Shown here piece after piece: positions 50,901 to 61,500 of a DNA stretch of 64,000 nucleotides. The notes under the pieces are model-generated. The model was not told the origin of the DNA and did no database searches. It saw nothing but the letters and a program-made list of their open reading frames with translations. Numbering within the stretch: the first letter of the stretch is position 1; every line of letters begins with the position of its first letter. This DNA comes from Myxocyprinus asiaticus (Eukaryota; Chordata; Actinopteri; Cypriniformes; Catostomidae), in assembly GCF_019703515.2 (NCBI RefSeq), contig NC_059359.1, positions 987,501 to 1,051,500 of the forward strand. The letters are read 5' to 3'. Position numbers and translations under genes: made by a program.

Positions 50901-52035
50901 CTGCACTTTATTTTGAAATCCATGAAAATATAATGTTGATGTTTTTTCACCCCCCTTTTAAGGTTGACCTGCTTGCCCATCGTTGGCGTCACCCAACTGT
51001 GTCTATCCATGGCATAGAGGGGGCGTTCTCTGCACCAGGCACTAAGACTGTCATACCGGCCAAAGTAACGGCTAAGTTTTCCATTCGCCAGGTACCGAAT
51101 ATGGATCCAGCCATGGTTGAAAAACAGGTAAAATCAGCTTATTTTAAGATGTAAAAATGGCTGTTCACATTATTTATTAGCTGTATTAAAAAGAGTTTAA
51201 CATGTTCTTTTTAACACAGGTGACAGATTATCTCCACTCTGTGTTTGCCAAACGAAAGAGTCCCAATAAACTCAATGTCACCATGGTTATTGGGGCCAAG
51301 CCTTGGTTAGCTGATATCAATCATCCACTGTATGAAGCCGGAAAAGCAGCGGTCAAGAGAGGTTTCATATTATACACTTACTGTACACCATATAATTCAC
51401 TGCCATTGTCACAGGAATTATCAGACATGCAATAGAGAATAACAGATGTAAAAATCCTATTCATTTTCACTTTGACAAGTTATTATTTGTGATGGGTTGT
51501 TAAGCGAGGGAGTATGCTTCGGTAGAAGCCAATAAGTAGGATTCATTTTTACTTCGTTTGAATAGAATTATACAAATAATTGTTTAATTTAAAAACATAC
51601 TGTATGGGGTCTGGGTATCTCAGCGATTATTGATGCTGACTATCACACCTGGAGTCGTGAATTCGAATCCAGAGTGTGCTGAGTGACTCCAGTCAGGTCT
51701 CCTAAGCAACCAAATTGGCCCGGTTGCTAGGGAGGGTAGAGTCACATGGGGTAACCTCCTCGTGGTCGTGATTAGTGGTTCTCGCTCTCAATGGGGCGTG
51801 TGGTAAGTTGTGTGTGGATCGCGGAGAGGTAGCATGAGCCTCCACATGCTGTGAGTCTCCGCGGTGTCATGCACAACGAGTCACATGATAAGATGCACGG
51901 ATTGACGGTCTCAGCTGCGGAGGCAACTGAGACTTGTCCTCCGCCACCGGATTGAGGCGAGTCACTACACCACCATGAGGACTTAGAGCGCATTGGGAAT
52001 TGGGCATTCCAAATTGGGAAGAAAAGGGGAGAATT

Positions 52036-52068
<33 letters not shown>

Positions 52069-52875
52069 GAGCAGTGTAACAAATCTCAAAATAAGAGTCC
52101 CAAACTAAGTAAGTATATTTCGGGATTGTTTACAGTTAAAAAATGTTAGCGCATAACTTGGGGCTCTGGTTATCAAAAAAGGGACAGGAGCGCTAAACCA
52201 CAACCCTAACCTTGAGTAAAAGTGACGCCCCCTTTCAGAGTTGCCGCAACCCCTTCTGGAGTATCGATTAATCGGTAAAACTGATATATCGGCATACCTC
52301 TAGTTCATTGCCTCATAAAGGTAGGTTAAATGCACATTTGCCTTTTTAACCGATTTTTAAACACCTTTATTCACTTTTCTGACACCCTATAGAGAAAATG
52401 AATGGGTAAAACACTTTGGTCACGGTTGCACTCTATCAGAACCCAAAGATCACGTTTGTTGATAAATCATGATAATTGTGGTTATGGTAACTAAATGATC
52501 GAATGAATACCACAATCGTGTCACAAAACATGCTAACCTCTACTCTTCTGTAGTTTTTGATGTAGAGCCTGACCTGATCCGTGAGGGAGGCACGATTCCC
52601 GTCGCCAGAACTTTTCAGGATGAGACGGGCAAGAGCATCATCATGCTCCCCATCGGCGGCTTCGACGACGGCCTTCATTCGCAGAATGAGAAGATGAGCA
52701 GGTAAATGTGTTTCTCTTTAGTCAGTGGGACTGCTTTTCTTTACTTACGCAATCCATAAATAAATTCTATTTTGTTTTCAAATATTTTTTGTTATCTTTC
52801 AGGTACAACTACATTGAGGGAACCAAACTGTTTATTGCCTACTTGAATGAAGTGTCCCAGATCAAGAAGCTTTAA
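42222..52875 (+). CDS. cndp1: cndp1, secreted carnosinase-type M20 metallodipeptidase
   Basis: Eleven coding exons splice in phase to 491 residues: 42222-42329, 46402-46545, 46712-46874, 46965-47053, 47158-47355, 50431-50515, 50600-50760, 50963-51127, 51220-51361, 52554-52701, 52803-52875. An N-terminal signal peptide ([17 protein letters not shown]) argues for secreted CNDP1 rather than cytosolic CNDP2. The two-metal site is complete: YGHVDVQP (His about 115), SDNKAP (Asp about 148), EGMEETG (catalytic Glu and ligand, about 182-183), ISD (Asp about 211) and DGLHSQNE (His about 460). The dimerisation-domain motif [20 protein letters not shown] is also present. It hydrolyses Xaa-His dipeptides such as carnosine (family knowledge). 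Confidence 0.94.
42330..43294. other. cndp1 intron 1, left part
   Basis: AT-rich intronic sequence without further coding signal or clear repeat boundary. Confidence 0.4.
43295..44647. mobile_element. MITE with internal telomere-like array
   Basis: The ends are CACTGTAAAAAACTACTGTA and, far right, TTTACTGTTTATCAACAGTG. Sub-terminal ACAGTAAAT-type sequences are typical of common fish MITEs. The telomere-like array fills the left half. Confidence 0.5.
43345..44122 (+). repeat. Telomere-like CCCTAA-type minisatellite
   Basis: About 780 bp of CTAACCC, CCCTAAC and CCTAACCC variants. A longer block containing AAAAACAAACCCCTAACC and TAACTGCAACACTAACCC recurs near 43,507, 43,698, 43,808 and 44,000, so it is a higher-order repeat rather than a simple telomere tract. 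Confidence 0.85.
44936..44972. repeat. (AT)n(GTAT)n microsatellite
   Basis: A short AT run followed by several GTAT units in cndp1 intron 1. Confidence 0.9.
45421..46110. mobile_element. TTAA-bounded MITE, copy 2
   Basis: TTAA at 45,417-45,420 and 46,111-46,114. The inverted ends are CCTCCAGTGTGC and CCTCGAGCGACC. Homologous to 20,577-21,221. Related sequence at 45,000-45,120 may be part of a longer parent. Confidence 0.65.
46402..46545 (+). CDS. cndp1: cndp1 coding exon 2
   Basis: Acceptor TTGTTTCAG; encodes [18 protein letters not shown] to MVDIGTQT. The donor ACG|GTCAGA is weak, but only this joins in frame to [10 protein letters not shown]. Confidence 0.85.
46712..46874 (+). CDS. cndp1: cndp1 coding exon 3
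   Basis: Acceptor TTGTACAG, donor ATG|GTAACC. Contains the metal-site YGHVDVQP and [10 protein letters not shown]. Confidence 0.92.
46965..47053 (+). CDS. cndp1: cndp1 coding exon 4
   Basis: Acceptor CCTCACAG, donor ATT|GTAAGA. Contains [17 protein letters not shown]. Confidence 0.92.
47158..47355 (+). CDS. cndp1: cndp1 coding exon 5
   Basis: 66 codons; acceptor TTCTTCAG, donor CAG|GTGTTC. Contains [15 protein letters not shown] and [13 protein letters not shown]. Confidence 0.92.
47745..50355 (+). repeat. Large minisatellite of about 21-bp units in cndp1 intron 5
   Basis: The main unit AATCAGATACTCAGTACAAAG (21 bp) alternates with AATCAGATGCTCAATTTAAG (20 bp). A longer marker (ATACTTAGTTTAAAAAATAT) recurs near 48,605, 49,212, 49,772 and 50,206, giving blocks of about 607, 560 and 434 bp. 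Because 21 is divisible by three, a seven-residue repeat frame opens at 48,374-48,643; it is not a gene. Confidence 0.95.
50431..50515 (+). CDS. cndp1: cndp1 coding exon 6
   Basis: Acceptor CTCTTGCAG, donor TAG|GTGCTC. Encodes [20 protein letters not shown] and MTDMIGIL. It follows the minisatellite intron. Confidence 0.92.
50600..50760 (+). CDS. cndp1: cndp1 coding exon 7
   Basis: Acceptor CTTCACAG, donor AAG|GTACAG. Encodes [18 protein letters not shown] to SELMYSNK. Confidence 0.92.
50963..51127 (+). CDS. cndp1: cndp1 coding exon 8
   Basis: Acceptor CTTTTAAG, donor CAG|GTAAAA. Encodes the dimerisation-domain stretch [18 protein letters not shown] and on to MVEKQ. Confidence 0.92.
51220..51361 (+). 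CDS. cndp1: cndp1 coding exon 9
   Basis: Acceptor TTAACACAG, donor GAG|GTTTCA. Encodes [18 protein letters not shown] to AGKAAVKR. The valine codon is completed by the next exon. Confidence 0.88.
51604..52035 (+). mobile_element. tRNA-derived SINE, copy 4, in cndp1 intron 9
   Basis: The plus strand begins GGGGTCTGGGTATCTCAGCG, has a box B-like ATTCGAATCC near 51,661, and ends CCAAATTGGGAAGAAAAGGG before an AT-rich tail at 52,036-52,068. Same family as copies 1-3. Confidence 0.85.
52554..52701 (+). CDS. cndp1: cndp1 coding exon 10
   Basis: Acceptor TTCTGTAG, donor CAG|GTAAAT. Encodes [17 protein letters not shown] and the last metal ligand in [11 protein letters not shown]. Confidence 0.92.
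52803..52875 (+). CDS. cndp1: cndp1 coding exon 11 and stop
   Basis: Acceptor TCTTTCAG. Encodes [17 protein letters not shown] to QIKKL, then TAA. No canonical AATAAA is obvious in the next 250 bp. Confidence 0.92.
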
Positions 52876-52879
52876 TCAG

Positions 52880-53530
52880 ATTATGTGAAGCTCTTTCTGA
52901 CAAAAGCATACATGTGAAATATTGCTGAGACCAGTGTTTCATATCCTAAGATGTACTTTGTAACCTTCAAATATCACCATTTTGTATTGGTTGAAATAGC
53001 TGCCCTGTTATCAAATATAAAACCTGTATTTTCCACTCTTATTACATCTTCTGACTGTGGAATTGACAACATTCGTGTGACTGGCATATATTAATTAAAC
53101 AAATGTTTTGCAATGCATATGCAGTGGTTGTATTTGTATAAGATATCTATGATTAACTCATGAGCGTTCATTTACTCATCAACGTTTGTTTATTCAGATG
53201 ACTTTTATTTTGTAATTTTACGCTGCTGGTAAAACAGGAAATGCCTTGACAGCGTGAGAGTTGCCAGATATTTATTAATCCGACCTTTGTCCCTCCCTCA
53301 TAAACTCATTTCTCATAGTTGTATTTAAACTTTCAAAGCACATATGAGCAGTTTTCTCTATAAATAGAAAACTTTGTTATTATTAGTAGCATAGATTATA
53401 TCACTGATGATTGACAGGCGATGTCTGATTGACAGGCAAAATCTGTTTCTAAAAGGTGATTGGCTCTTTTATTCGTAAGACGGGAATTTCTTTGCTACAT
53501 CCGTTGGCCCAGTCAGAATTGATTCAACAA
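52880..53530. other. cndp1 3' flank
   Basis: Likely 3'UTR and intergenic sequence, with a copy of the short dispersed repeat at about 53,408-53,490 (GACAGGCGATGTCTGATTGA). Confidence 0.4.
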
Positions 53531-53533
53531 GGT

Positions 53534-54223
53534 TTATGGAGTTACACTTGTGCCACAATTCTGCATGCACAAAATTATATTTTGAGTGCACAAAAAAATG
53601 TTCTGCGTGCGCAAGATGATATTTTGAGCATGCAAAAAGGTATTTTTCATGCAGAGTGGGTAGGAGGAGAAGAATTCTGAGAAAATTTACATTCAAATAA
53701 ACTTTATTCAAATGCAAATTAGATTTTCGTTTTCTCAAAATGAATTTATCTTTGCAAGAAGAAACATTGCTTTACAAAACTGAGTTCAAGCACGTGCAAA
53801 ATAACTTTTTGTGCACTCAAAATATCTTGCACGTGCAAAATAACTCTTTGTGTGCTCAAAATATCATCTTGCATGTGCCAAAAAAAAATACAAAATAATG
53901 TGCACTCAAAATATAATTTTGCGCGTGCAAAATAACTGTACGTTCAAAATTTCATCTTGCGCGTGCAGAAAATGTTTTTGCACTCAAAATATCATCTTGT
54001 GCGTGCAGAATTTTTTATTTTTTTTTTTTGCTCTCAAAATATCATTTAGTGTGTGCAGAAATTTTGTATTTTTTTTTTTGCACTCAGAATATCATCTTAC
54101 GCATGCAAAATAACTCTTTGTACGCTCAAAATTTTATCTTGCGCATGCAGAATTTTTTTTTTTTTTTTTTCACAAAAAATATGCTTGCGTGTGCAGAATT
54201 GTGGCACATATATAACTCCATAC
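53534..54223. mobile_element. Foldback element with inverted minisatellite arms
   Basis: The ends are inverted: TATGGAGTTACACTTGTGCC on the left and GGCACATATATAACTCCATA on the right. Inside, units of about 40-45 bp (CACTCAAAATATCATCTTGC plus GCGTGCAAAATAAC) run in one orientation on the right (53,790-54,200) and inverted on the left (53,560-53,660). Flanks CAAGGTT and CAACGTT could be a decayed 7-bp duplication. Confidence 0.65.
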
Positions 54224-54229
54224 AACGTT

Positions 54230-54930
54230 AGCATAGAATTGCATAACGCAGCGGTCCCGTTCAGATTCTATGGTGGGACACTGGCGAGGAGACAAGAGAC
54301 CGTTCTTTTTGAATGGATGTCTATGGAGGAGATGCTTCCCAATGCTGAATAAACTGCTTTTTGGAGGAAATAGCTCATCACTTAATGAATTGACAGCCTA
54401 TGAACGAATCTTCAACATGTTGTACACTAAACAGTCTTTTGGAGTGAACTATGTGTGGAGCTGACTACGATAAAATTGCTGTTTTATCAGAGAAGACACG
54501 GACAATTTTGCGACATGTATGTGTCAGTTTACGGCTCTCCCCATTCATTTGTATGGTATCCGCAAACGGTGACTTACTGTCGTAACACGCACGCTTGAAA
54601 AATGTTAAAAGATCTCTGGTAAAACAATAATAACTATAGGTTTCATTTTCCTATATTATTCCTATTATTTTACTACGAATATAAGGGTTAAAATATGGTT
54701 ACTGTATTAAACCCACGGAAAATAAGCTTTTTGTTACTAAATAAAAATAAATAGTTCTGTGTCGTAACTGGATATGATGACACGGCGCATTTAACGTGAT
54801 CTGGCAACCCGATCAGTCAAGGAAGCGTGTTTGTTATGTAGCTTAGAAATCTTACCAGCGCTTAACCACAACTAGTAATCTGTGAACGGAATACTTTAAT
54901 CAGCGCTACAGTATCGAGTTTAATTAATCA
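54230..54930. other. Intergenic and wdtc1 promoter-proximal region
   Basis: No coding sequence identified. No TATA box stands out before the inferred 5'UTR exon. Confidence 0.4.
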
Positions 54931-54999
54931 AACTAGTCTTCGGTTTTCGGCGTGAACATCGAGTTATCTGCGCACATAAGATCAGGCCAGACTGCACAG
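54930..54999 (+). other. wdtc1: wdtc1 5'UTR exon 1 (inferred)
   Basis: Ends GACTGCACAG before the good donor GTGAGGTGA at 55,000. The 5' limit is a guess. It would splice to the acceptor at 55,444. Confidence 0.45.
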
Positions 55000-55444
55000 G
55001 TGAGGTGACACTAACTAACTAATAAACAAGCTGACTTTGTTTATGTTTTGGTCAACTGCATCAAATCAGACACTCAAACTAAGCATGTGCATGAATGATA
55101 TTTTTAGCAGAAATAAAACACATGATTTATGTAGCTGAAATTGAGGTTATATGGCCTGCTTGGTAAAATACACAACAAATTTGCACGACATATTTGTTAC
55201 TGCATGCAGGTAATGTGTCATGCTTTTATTTATTACCATCGAACACAATATCAAAGTCCACTTGAAGGTTGATTAAAGCCAAGATCTGATCTTTAGTCCA
55301 GGACATCTGATAATATGTGTTTTAACAGGTTGTAGTCAGTCATGCCCCAAATTGAATAATCACCCATATTTACTGTAAATATTGTGATTTTGTTTGGGTG
55401 GGTGTTATGTCCTGTTAATACATTGTTTTTGTTTTCATTTATAG

Positions 55445-55574
55445 CTGCTTGGCCTCTCGGTGAGGCTTTGATCGCACAGATGATCGGAGATCTCTGGCAT
55501 CTGGATCCATGACGTGCTGTGAGACCATGTCCGTACGGAACGTCACTAGTGATCTTCTGCACAGGCAGATCAGG
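55445..55574 (+). CDS. wdtc1: wdtc1 first coding exon
   Basis: Acceptor TTCATTTATAG. Coding starts at 55,509 (MTCCETMSVRN) or 55,527 (MSVRNVTSDLLHRQIR). Donor AGG|GTGAGA. The first 64 bases are 5'UTR. Confidence 0.85.
55480..55512 (+). promoter_or_regulatory. uORF overlapping the wdtc1 start
   Basis: A ten-codon frame (MIGDLWHLDP) ends with a TGA that overlaps the first main ATG as ATGA. It could permit reinitiation or force use of the second ATG. Confidence 0.5.
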
Positions 55575-58500
55575 GTGAGAAATGCATTTTATTTTGAGGA
55601 AAAAATGTGGTGAGATATACCACAACACAATGCTGTCATTCCGTCATTAGTTTCTCGATTCTGACATTATTTACTCATACTCATGTTATTCCAACCTGTT
55701 GTTTTCTCTGTGGAACACAAAAGGAGATATTTTGAAGAATTGTCAGGCAGCTCTTTTCCATACAATGACAGTTTATAGTGACCATGACTGTCAAGCTCCA
55801 TTAAGAAAAGAAAACAAAGTAGTTTAAAGTAGTCCATACGGCTTACAGACTATATTCCAAGTCTTCTGAAGTGATCCGATAGCTTTGTGTAAGGAACAGA
55901 CCCAAATTTATGTCGTTATTTACTGAAAATCTTCCCCTTTGCTACAGCTCTTAAATCTCAATCTCTATTTTGCATATTCAAATTACTGTGCCACGTTCAG
56001 TTACGACATACACAGGAAACTGCTAGTTTTGCGATATGAGATATAAATTAGTATTTACAATGCAGTCATGTGTGTTGACCCATTTGTGTAGGAGAACTGG
56101 GCCCTGGACTTCCAGAGACACTATCATGTGACCGATCCCTTGATAAAGAGACTAGGACTGGAGGCAGAACTACAGGTGACTTTTTATGAACAAATGAGTG
56201 TGTTAATATTTTAGGGCTGCTAATTAAAGCTGTTCAATATAGCAAGTAAATGTTGTTTGGATATATTAGTGCTCTTAAATTAAAATGATCACTCTTCCAT
56301 GTGCTCTGTTAGTTAAAAACGGTTGCTAACTAGATTTCTCACTGTATTTTTTAATTTTTACATTAAACATTTTGTATCTACTTGGCTGCATTGACTTGAA
56401 ATTGGTTTAAATGATGACTCCTTTGGGGGGATGCATACAAATATGTAGTACATTGAGATACAGTGGCAAGAAAAAGTATGTGAACCCTTTGGAATTAGCT
56501 GGTTTTCTGCATTGATTGGTCATATAATGTGATCTCATCTTCGTCAAAGTCACAAGGCCCCATTAAACATTCACAGTGCAGGTTGGGAAAAAGTAAGTGA
56601 ACCCCTAGGCTAATGACGTCAACATAAGCTAATTAGAGTCAGGAGTTGGCAAACCTGGCATCCAATTAATGAAACAAGATTTGAGGTGTGGGTTAGAGCT
56701 ACTTGACATATAAAAAGCACTCAAATATTTTGAGTTTGCTATTCACAAGAAGCATCTGCTGACGTGGACTATGCCTCGCCAAAAAGGCCTACATTCCAGA
56801 ATTGTTGCTTTGCATAAAGCTGGAAAGGGTTACAAAGTTATCTCAAAGATCTTAGATATTCATCTGTCCACAGTTAGACAAATTGTCTATAAATGGAGAT
56901 GATTTAGTACTATGGGTACTCTCTCTAGAAGTGGCCGTCCAGTCAAGATGACTGAAAGGGCACACCGCAGAATGCTCAATGAGGTATAGAAGAACACTAG
57001 AGTGACAGATAAAGACTTGAAGGAATCATTGGAACTGGTTAACATCTCTGTTCATGAGTCTACTATACAGAAAACATTAAACAGGTATTGAACAGGTCCA
57101 TGGCAGGACATCACAAAGGAAGCCGCTGCTTTCCAACAAAATCTGAAGTTGGGTGAAGCAGCAGGACAATGACCCTAAACATTGAAGTAAATCCACCAGA
57201 GTCCAGACCTTAACCCAATAGAGATGCTGTGGAATGACCTCAAGAGAGCCGTTCACACCAGATATCCTCAGAATATGTCTGAGCTGAAGCAATTCTGTAA
57301 GGAGGAATGATCCAAAATTCTTTCTGTACGTTGTATAGGTCTAATCTGCAACTACAGTAAACACTTGGTTGAGGTTACTGTTGCCAGAGGAGGTTATTAA
57401 ATCCTAGGGTTCACTTACTTTTTCCACAGCACTTTGAATGTTTAATGGGATGTGTTCTATAAAGACATGAAAGATTATAATTGTTTGTGTGTTGTTCTTT
57501 TAAGCACTTTGGGTTCGTCTATATTTGTGACTTTGACAAAGATGAGATCATATTTTATGACCAGCTAATTCCAAAGGGGTCACATACTTTTTCTTGCCAG
57601 TGTACAGTATATATTGAACCTCATCAAAATGCTGAAAAAGACATAATTGTGTGTGTTTTCAGGGTCACTCGGGGTGTGTGAACTGTCTGGAGTGGAATGA
57701 GAGGGGAGAGTAAGTGCTCTGAATCTCAGTGTGTTTATGTGATTGTCTCTCTAAATAAACTCATTCTTTACTTGTTCTTTGTGTTTAGTCTTCTGGCATC
57801 AGGATCCGATGATCAGCACGCTATCATCTGGGATCCATTCAGACACAAGAAGCTCGTCACAATGCACACAGGACATGCTGCCAACATCTTCTCAGTGAAG
57901 GTGAACTTCAGACTTGAGCACTAGAGTCACAGATGAATTTAGTACCTTAAGTATTATTTATCGATTTCTGATTGTGCCTGTTTACAGTTTCTGCCTCACT
58001 CCGAGGACCGAATCTTAATCACAGGAGCCGCAGATACCAAGGTGCACGTCCACGACATCACAGCAAAAGAAACCATTCACATGTTCTCAGATCACACAAA
58101 CCGGGTCAAACGAATCGCCACGGCGCCCCTGTGGCCCAACACGTTCTGGAGTGCCGCTGAAGACGGGGTCATCAGGTAGGTTGTGTATCTGCCTCAGATG
58201 CCACGCCCAGGTTCACATGGCATGTACAAACAAAATGAATTGTGGTTGGTAACTTAACATGTTGGTCAGACAGTCTTTTCCTGTCTAAAGGAAGTCACAC
58301 ATCAAGCCTGTTTTTTCTGTGCGAATGTTTGTTTTGAACAAGCTTTTGACTAGGAACAGTGGTTTCCCAATGGCACAAATTAACACTGTTTTTCAACAAA
58401 AACTATGGCTCCTACATTCTACAATATTAGTAGCACTTTATTATAAGGTAACATTTGTTAACATTAGTAAATGCATTAGGTATCATGAACCTACAATTAA

Positions 58501-61500
58501 CAATATATTTATTCTTTGTTAATGTTAGTAATAAAAATACAATTGTTCATTTTTAGTTTGTTAGTTCATGCTGCATTAACTAATGTGAACATATACAACT
58601 TTTGATTTGAACAATGTGTTAGTATATGTTGAAATTAACAGTAACCAAGATGAATAAATGCTGTAAAAGTGTTATTCATTTGTAGTTCATGTTAACTAAT
58701 GTTGTTACTAATGTTAACAAATGTAACCTATTTTAGTGTTACCAAAATATTACTATAGTAAAACCGTAGTTAAACTATGGTATTTGCATTAGTAAAACCA
58801 TGGCACCCACAAAATTATGATTTTTATTAACAACATTTTCATTTTCCTGTATTATCACTATGGTTTCGGGAATGCAAAACTATTTTGAGGGAATGTAAAA
58901 CTCACTGCGAGGGAACGCAAAACTATTTTGAGGGAACGCAAAACTCACTGCGTGGGAACGCAAAACTATTTTGAGGGAATGTAAAACTCACTGCGAGGGC
59001 AAAACTATTTTGAGGGAATGTAAAACTCACTGCGAGGGCAAAACTATTTTGAGGGAATGTAAAACTCACTGCGAGGGCAAAACTATTTTGAGGGAATGCA
59101 AAACTCACTGCGAGGGCAAAACTATTTTGAGGGAATGTAAAACTCACTGCGAGGGCAAACTTTTGAGGGAAACTCACGCGGGCAAAACTATTTTGAGGGA
59201 ACGCAAAACTCACTGCGTGGGAACGCAAAACTATTTTGAGGGAACGCAAAACTCACTGCGAGGGAACGCAAAACTATTTTGAGGGAATGCAAAACTCACT
59301 GCGAGGGCAAAACTATTTTGAGGGAACGCAAATCTCACTGCGAGGGAACGCAAAACTATTTTGAGGGAATGCAAAACTCACTGCGTGGGAACGCAAAACT
59401 ATTTTGAGGGAACACAAAACTCACTGCGAGGGAACGCAAAACTCACTGCGAGGGCAAAACTATTTTGAGGGAATGTAAAACTCACTGCGAGGGAACACAA
59501 AACTATTTTGAGGGAACACAAAACTATTTTGAGGGAACGCAAAACTATTTTGAGGGAATGTAAAACTCACTGCGTGGGAACGCAAAACTATTTTGAGGGA
59601 ATGCAAAACTCACTGCGTGGGAACGCAAAACTATTTTGAGGGAACACAAAACTCACTGCGAGGGAACGCAAAACTCACTGCGAGGGCAAAACTATTTTGA
59701 GGGAATGTAAAACTCACTGCGAGGGAACACAAAACTATTTTGAGGGAACGCAAAACTATTTTGAGGGAACGCAAAACTCACTGCGAGGGAACGCAAAACT
59801 ATTTTGAGGGAACGCAAAACTCACTGCGTGGGAACGCAAAACTATTTTGAGGGAACACAAAACTCACTGCGTGGGAACGCAAAACTATTTTGAGGGAATG
59901 CAAAACTCACTGCGAGGGCAAAACTATTTTGAGGGAATGTAAAACTCACTGCGAGGGCAAAACTATTTTGAGGGAATGTAAAACTCACTGCGAGGGCAAA
60001 ACTATTTTGAGGGAACGCAAAACTCACTGCGAGGGAACGCAAAACTATTTTGAGGGAACGCAAAACTCACTGCGTGGGAACGCAAAACTATTTTGAGGGA
60101 ACGCAAAACTCACTGCGAGGGAACGCAAAACTATTTTGAGGGAATGCAAAACTCACTGCGAGGGCAAAACTATTTTGAGGGAACGCAAATCTCACTGCGA
60201 GGGAACGCAAAACTATTTTGAGGGAACGCAAAACTCACTGCGAGGGAACGCAAAACTCACTGCGAGGGCAAAACTATTTTGAGGGAATGTAAAACTCACT
60301 GCGAGGGAACGCAAAACTATTTTGAGGGAACGCAAAACTATTTTGAGGGAACGCAAAACTCACTGCGAGGGAACGCAAAACTATTTTGAGGGAACGCAAA
60401 ACTCACTGCATGGGAACGCAAAACTATTTTGAGGGAACGCAAAACTCACTGCGAGGGAACGCAAAACTCACTGCAAGGGAACGCAAAACTCACTGCGAGG
60501 GAACGCAAAACTATTTTGAGGGAACGCAAAACTCACTGCGTGGGAACGCAAAACTATTTTGAGGGAACGCAAAACACTGCGAGGGAACGCAAAACTATTT
60601 TGAGGGAATGCAAAACTCACTGCGTGGGAACGCAAAACTATTTTGAGGGAACACAAAACTCACTGCGAGGGAACGCAAAACTCACTGCGAGGGCAAAACT
60701 ATTTTGAGGGAATGTAAAACTCACTGCGAGGGAACGCAAAACTATTTTGAGGGAACGCAAAACTATTTTGAGGGAACGCAAAACTCACTGCGAGGGAACG
60801 CAAAACTATTTTGAGGGAACGCAAAACTCACTGCGTGGGAACGCAAAACTATTTTGAGGGAACGCAAAACTCACTGCGAGGGAACGCAAAACTCACTGCA
60901 AGGGAACGCAAAACTCACTGCGAGGGAACGCAAAACTATTTTGAGGGAAGGCAAAACTCACTGCGTGGGAACGCAAAACTATTTTGAGGGAACGCAAAAC
61001 ACTGCGAGGGAACGCAAAACTATTTTGAGGGAATGCAAAACTCACTGCGAGGGAACGCAAAACTATTTTGAGGGAATGCAAAACTCACTGCGAGGGAATG
61101 CAAAACTCACTGCGAGGGAACGCAAAACTATTTTGAGCGAACGCAAAACTCACTGCGAGGGCAAAACTATTTTGAGGGAACGCAAATCTCACTGCGAGGG
61201 AACGCAAAACTATTTTGAGGGAACGCAAAACTCACTGCGTGGGAACGCAAAACTATTTTGAGGGAACACAAAACTCACTGCGAGGGAACGCAAAACTCAC
61301 TGCGAGGGCAAAACTATTTTGAGGGAATGTAAAACTCACTGCGAGGGAACGCAAAACTATTTTGAGGGAACGCAAAACTATTTTGAGGGAACGCAAAACT
61401 CACTGCGAGGGAACGCAAAACTATTTTGAGGGAACGCAAAACTATTTTGAGGGAACGCAAAACTCACTGCGAGGGAACGCAAAACTCACTGCGAGGGAAC

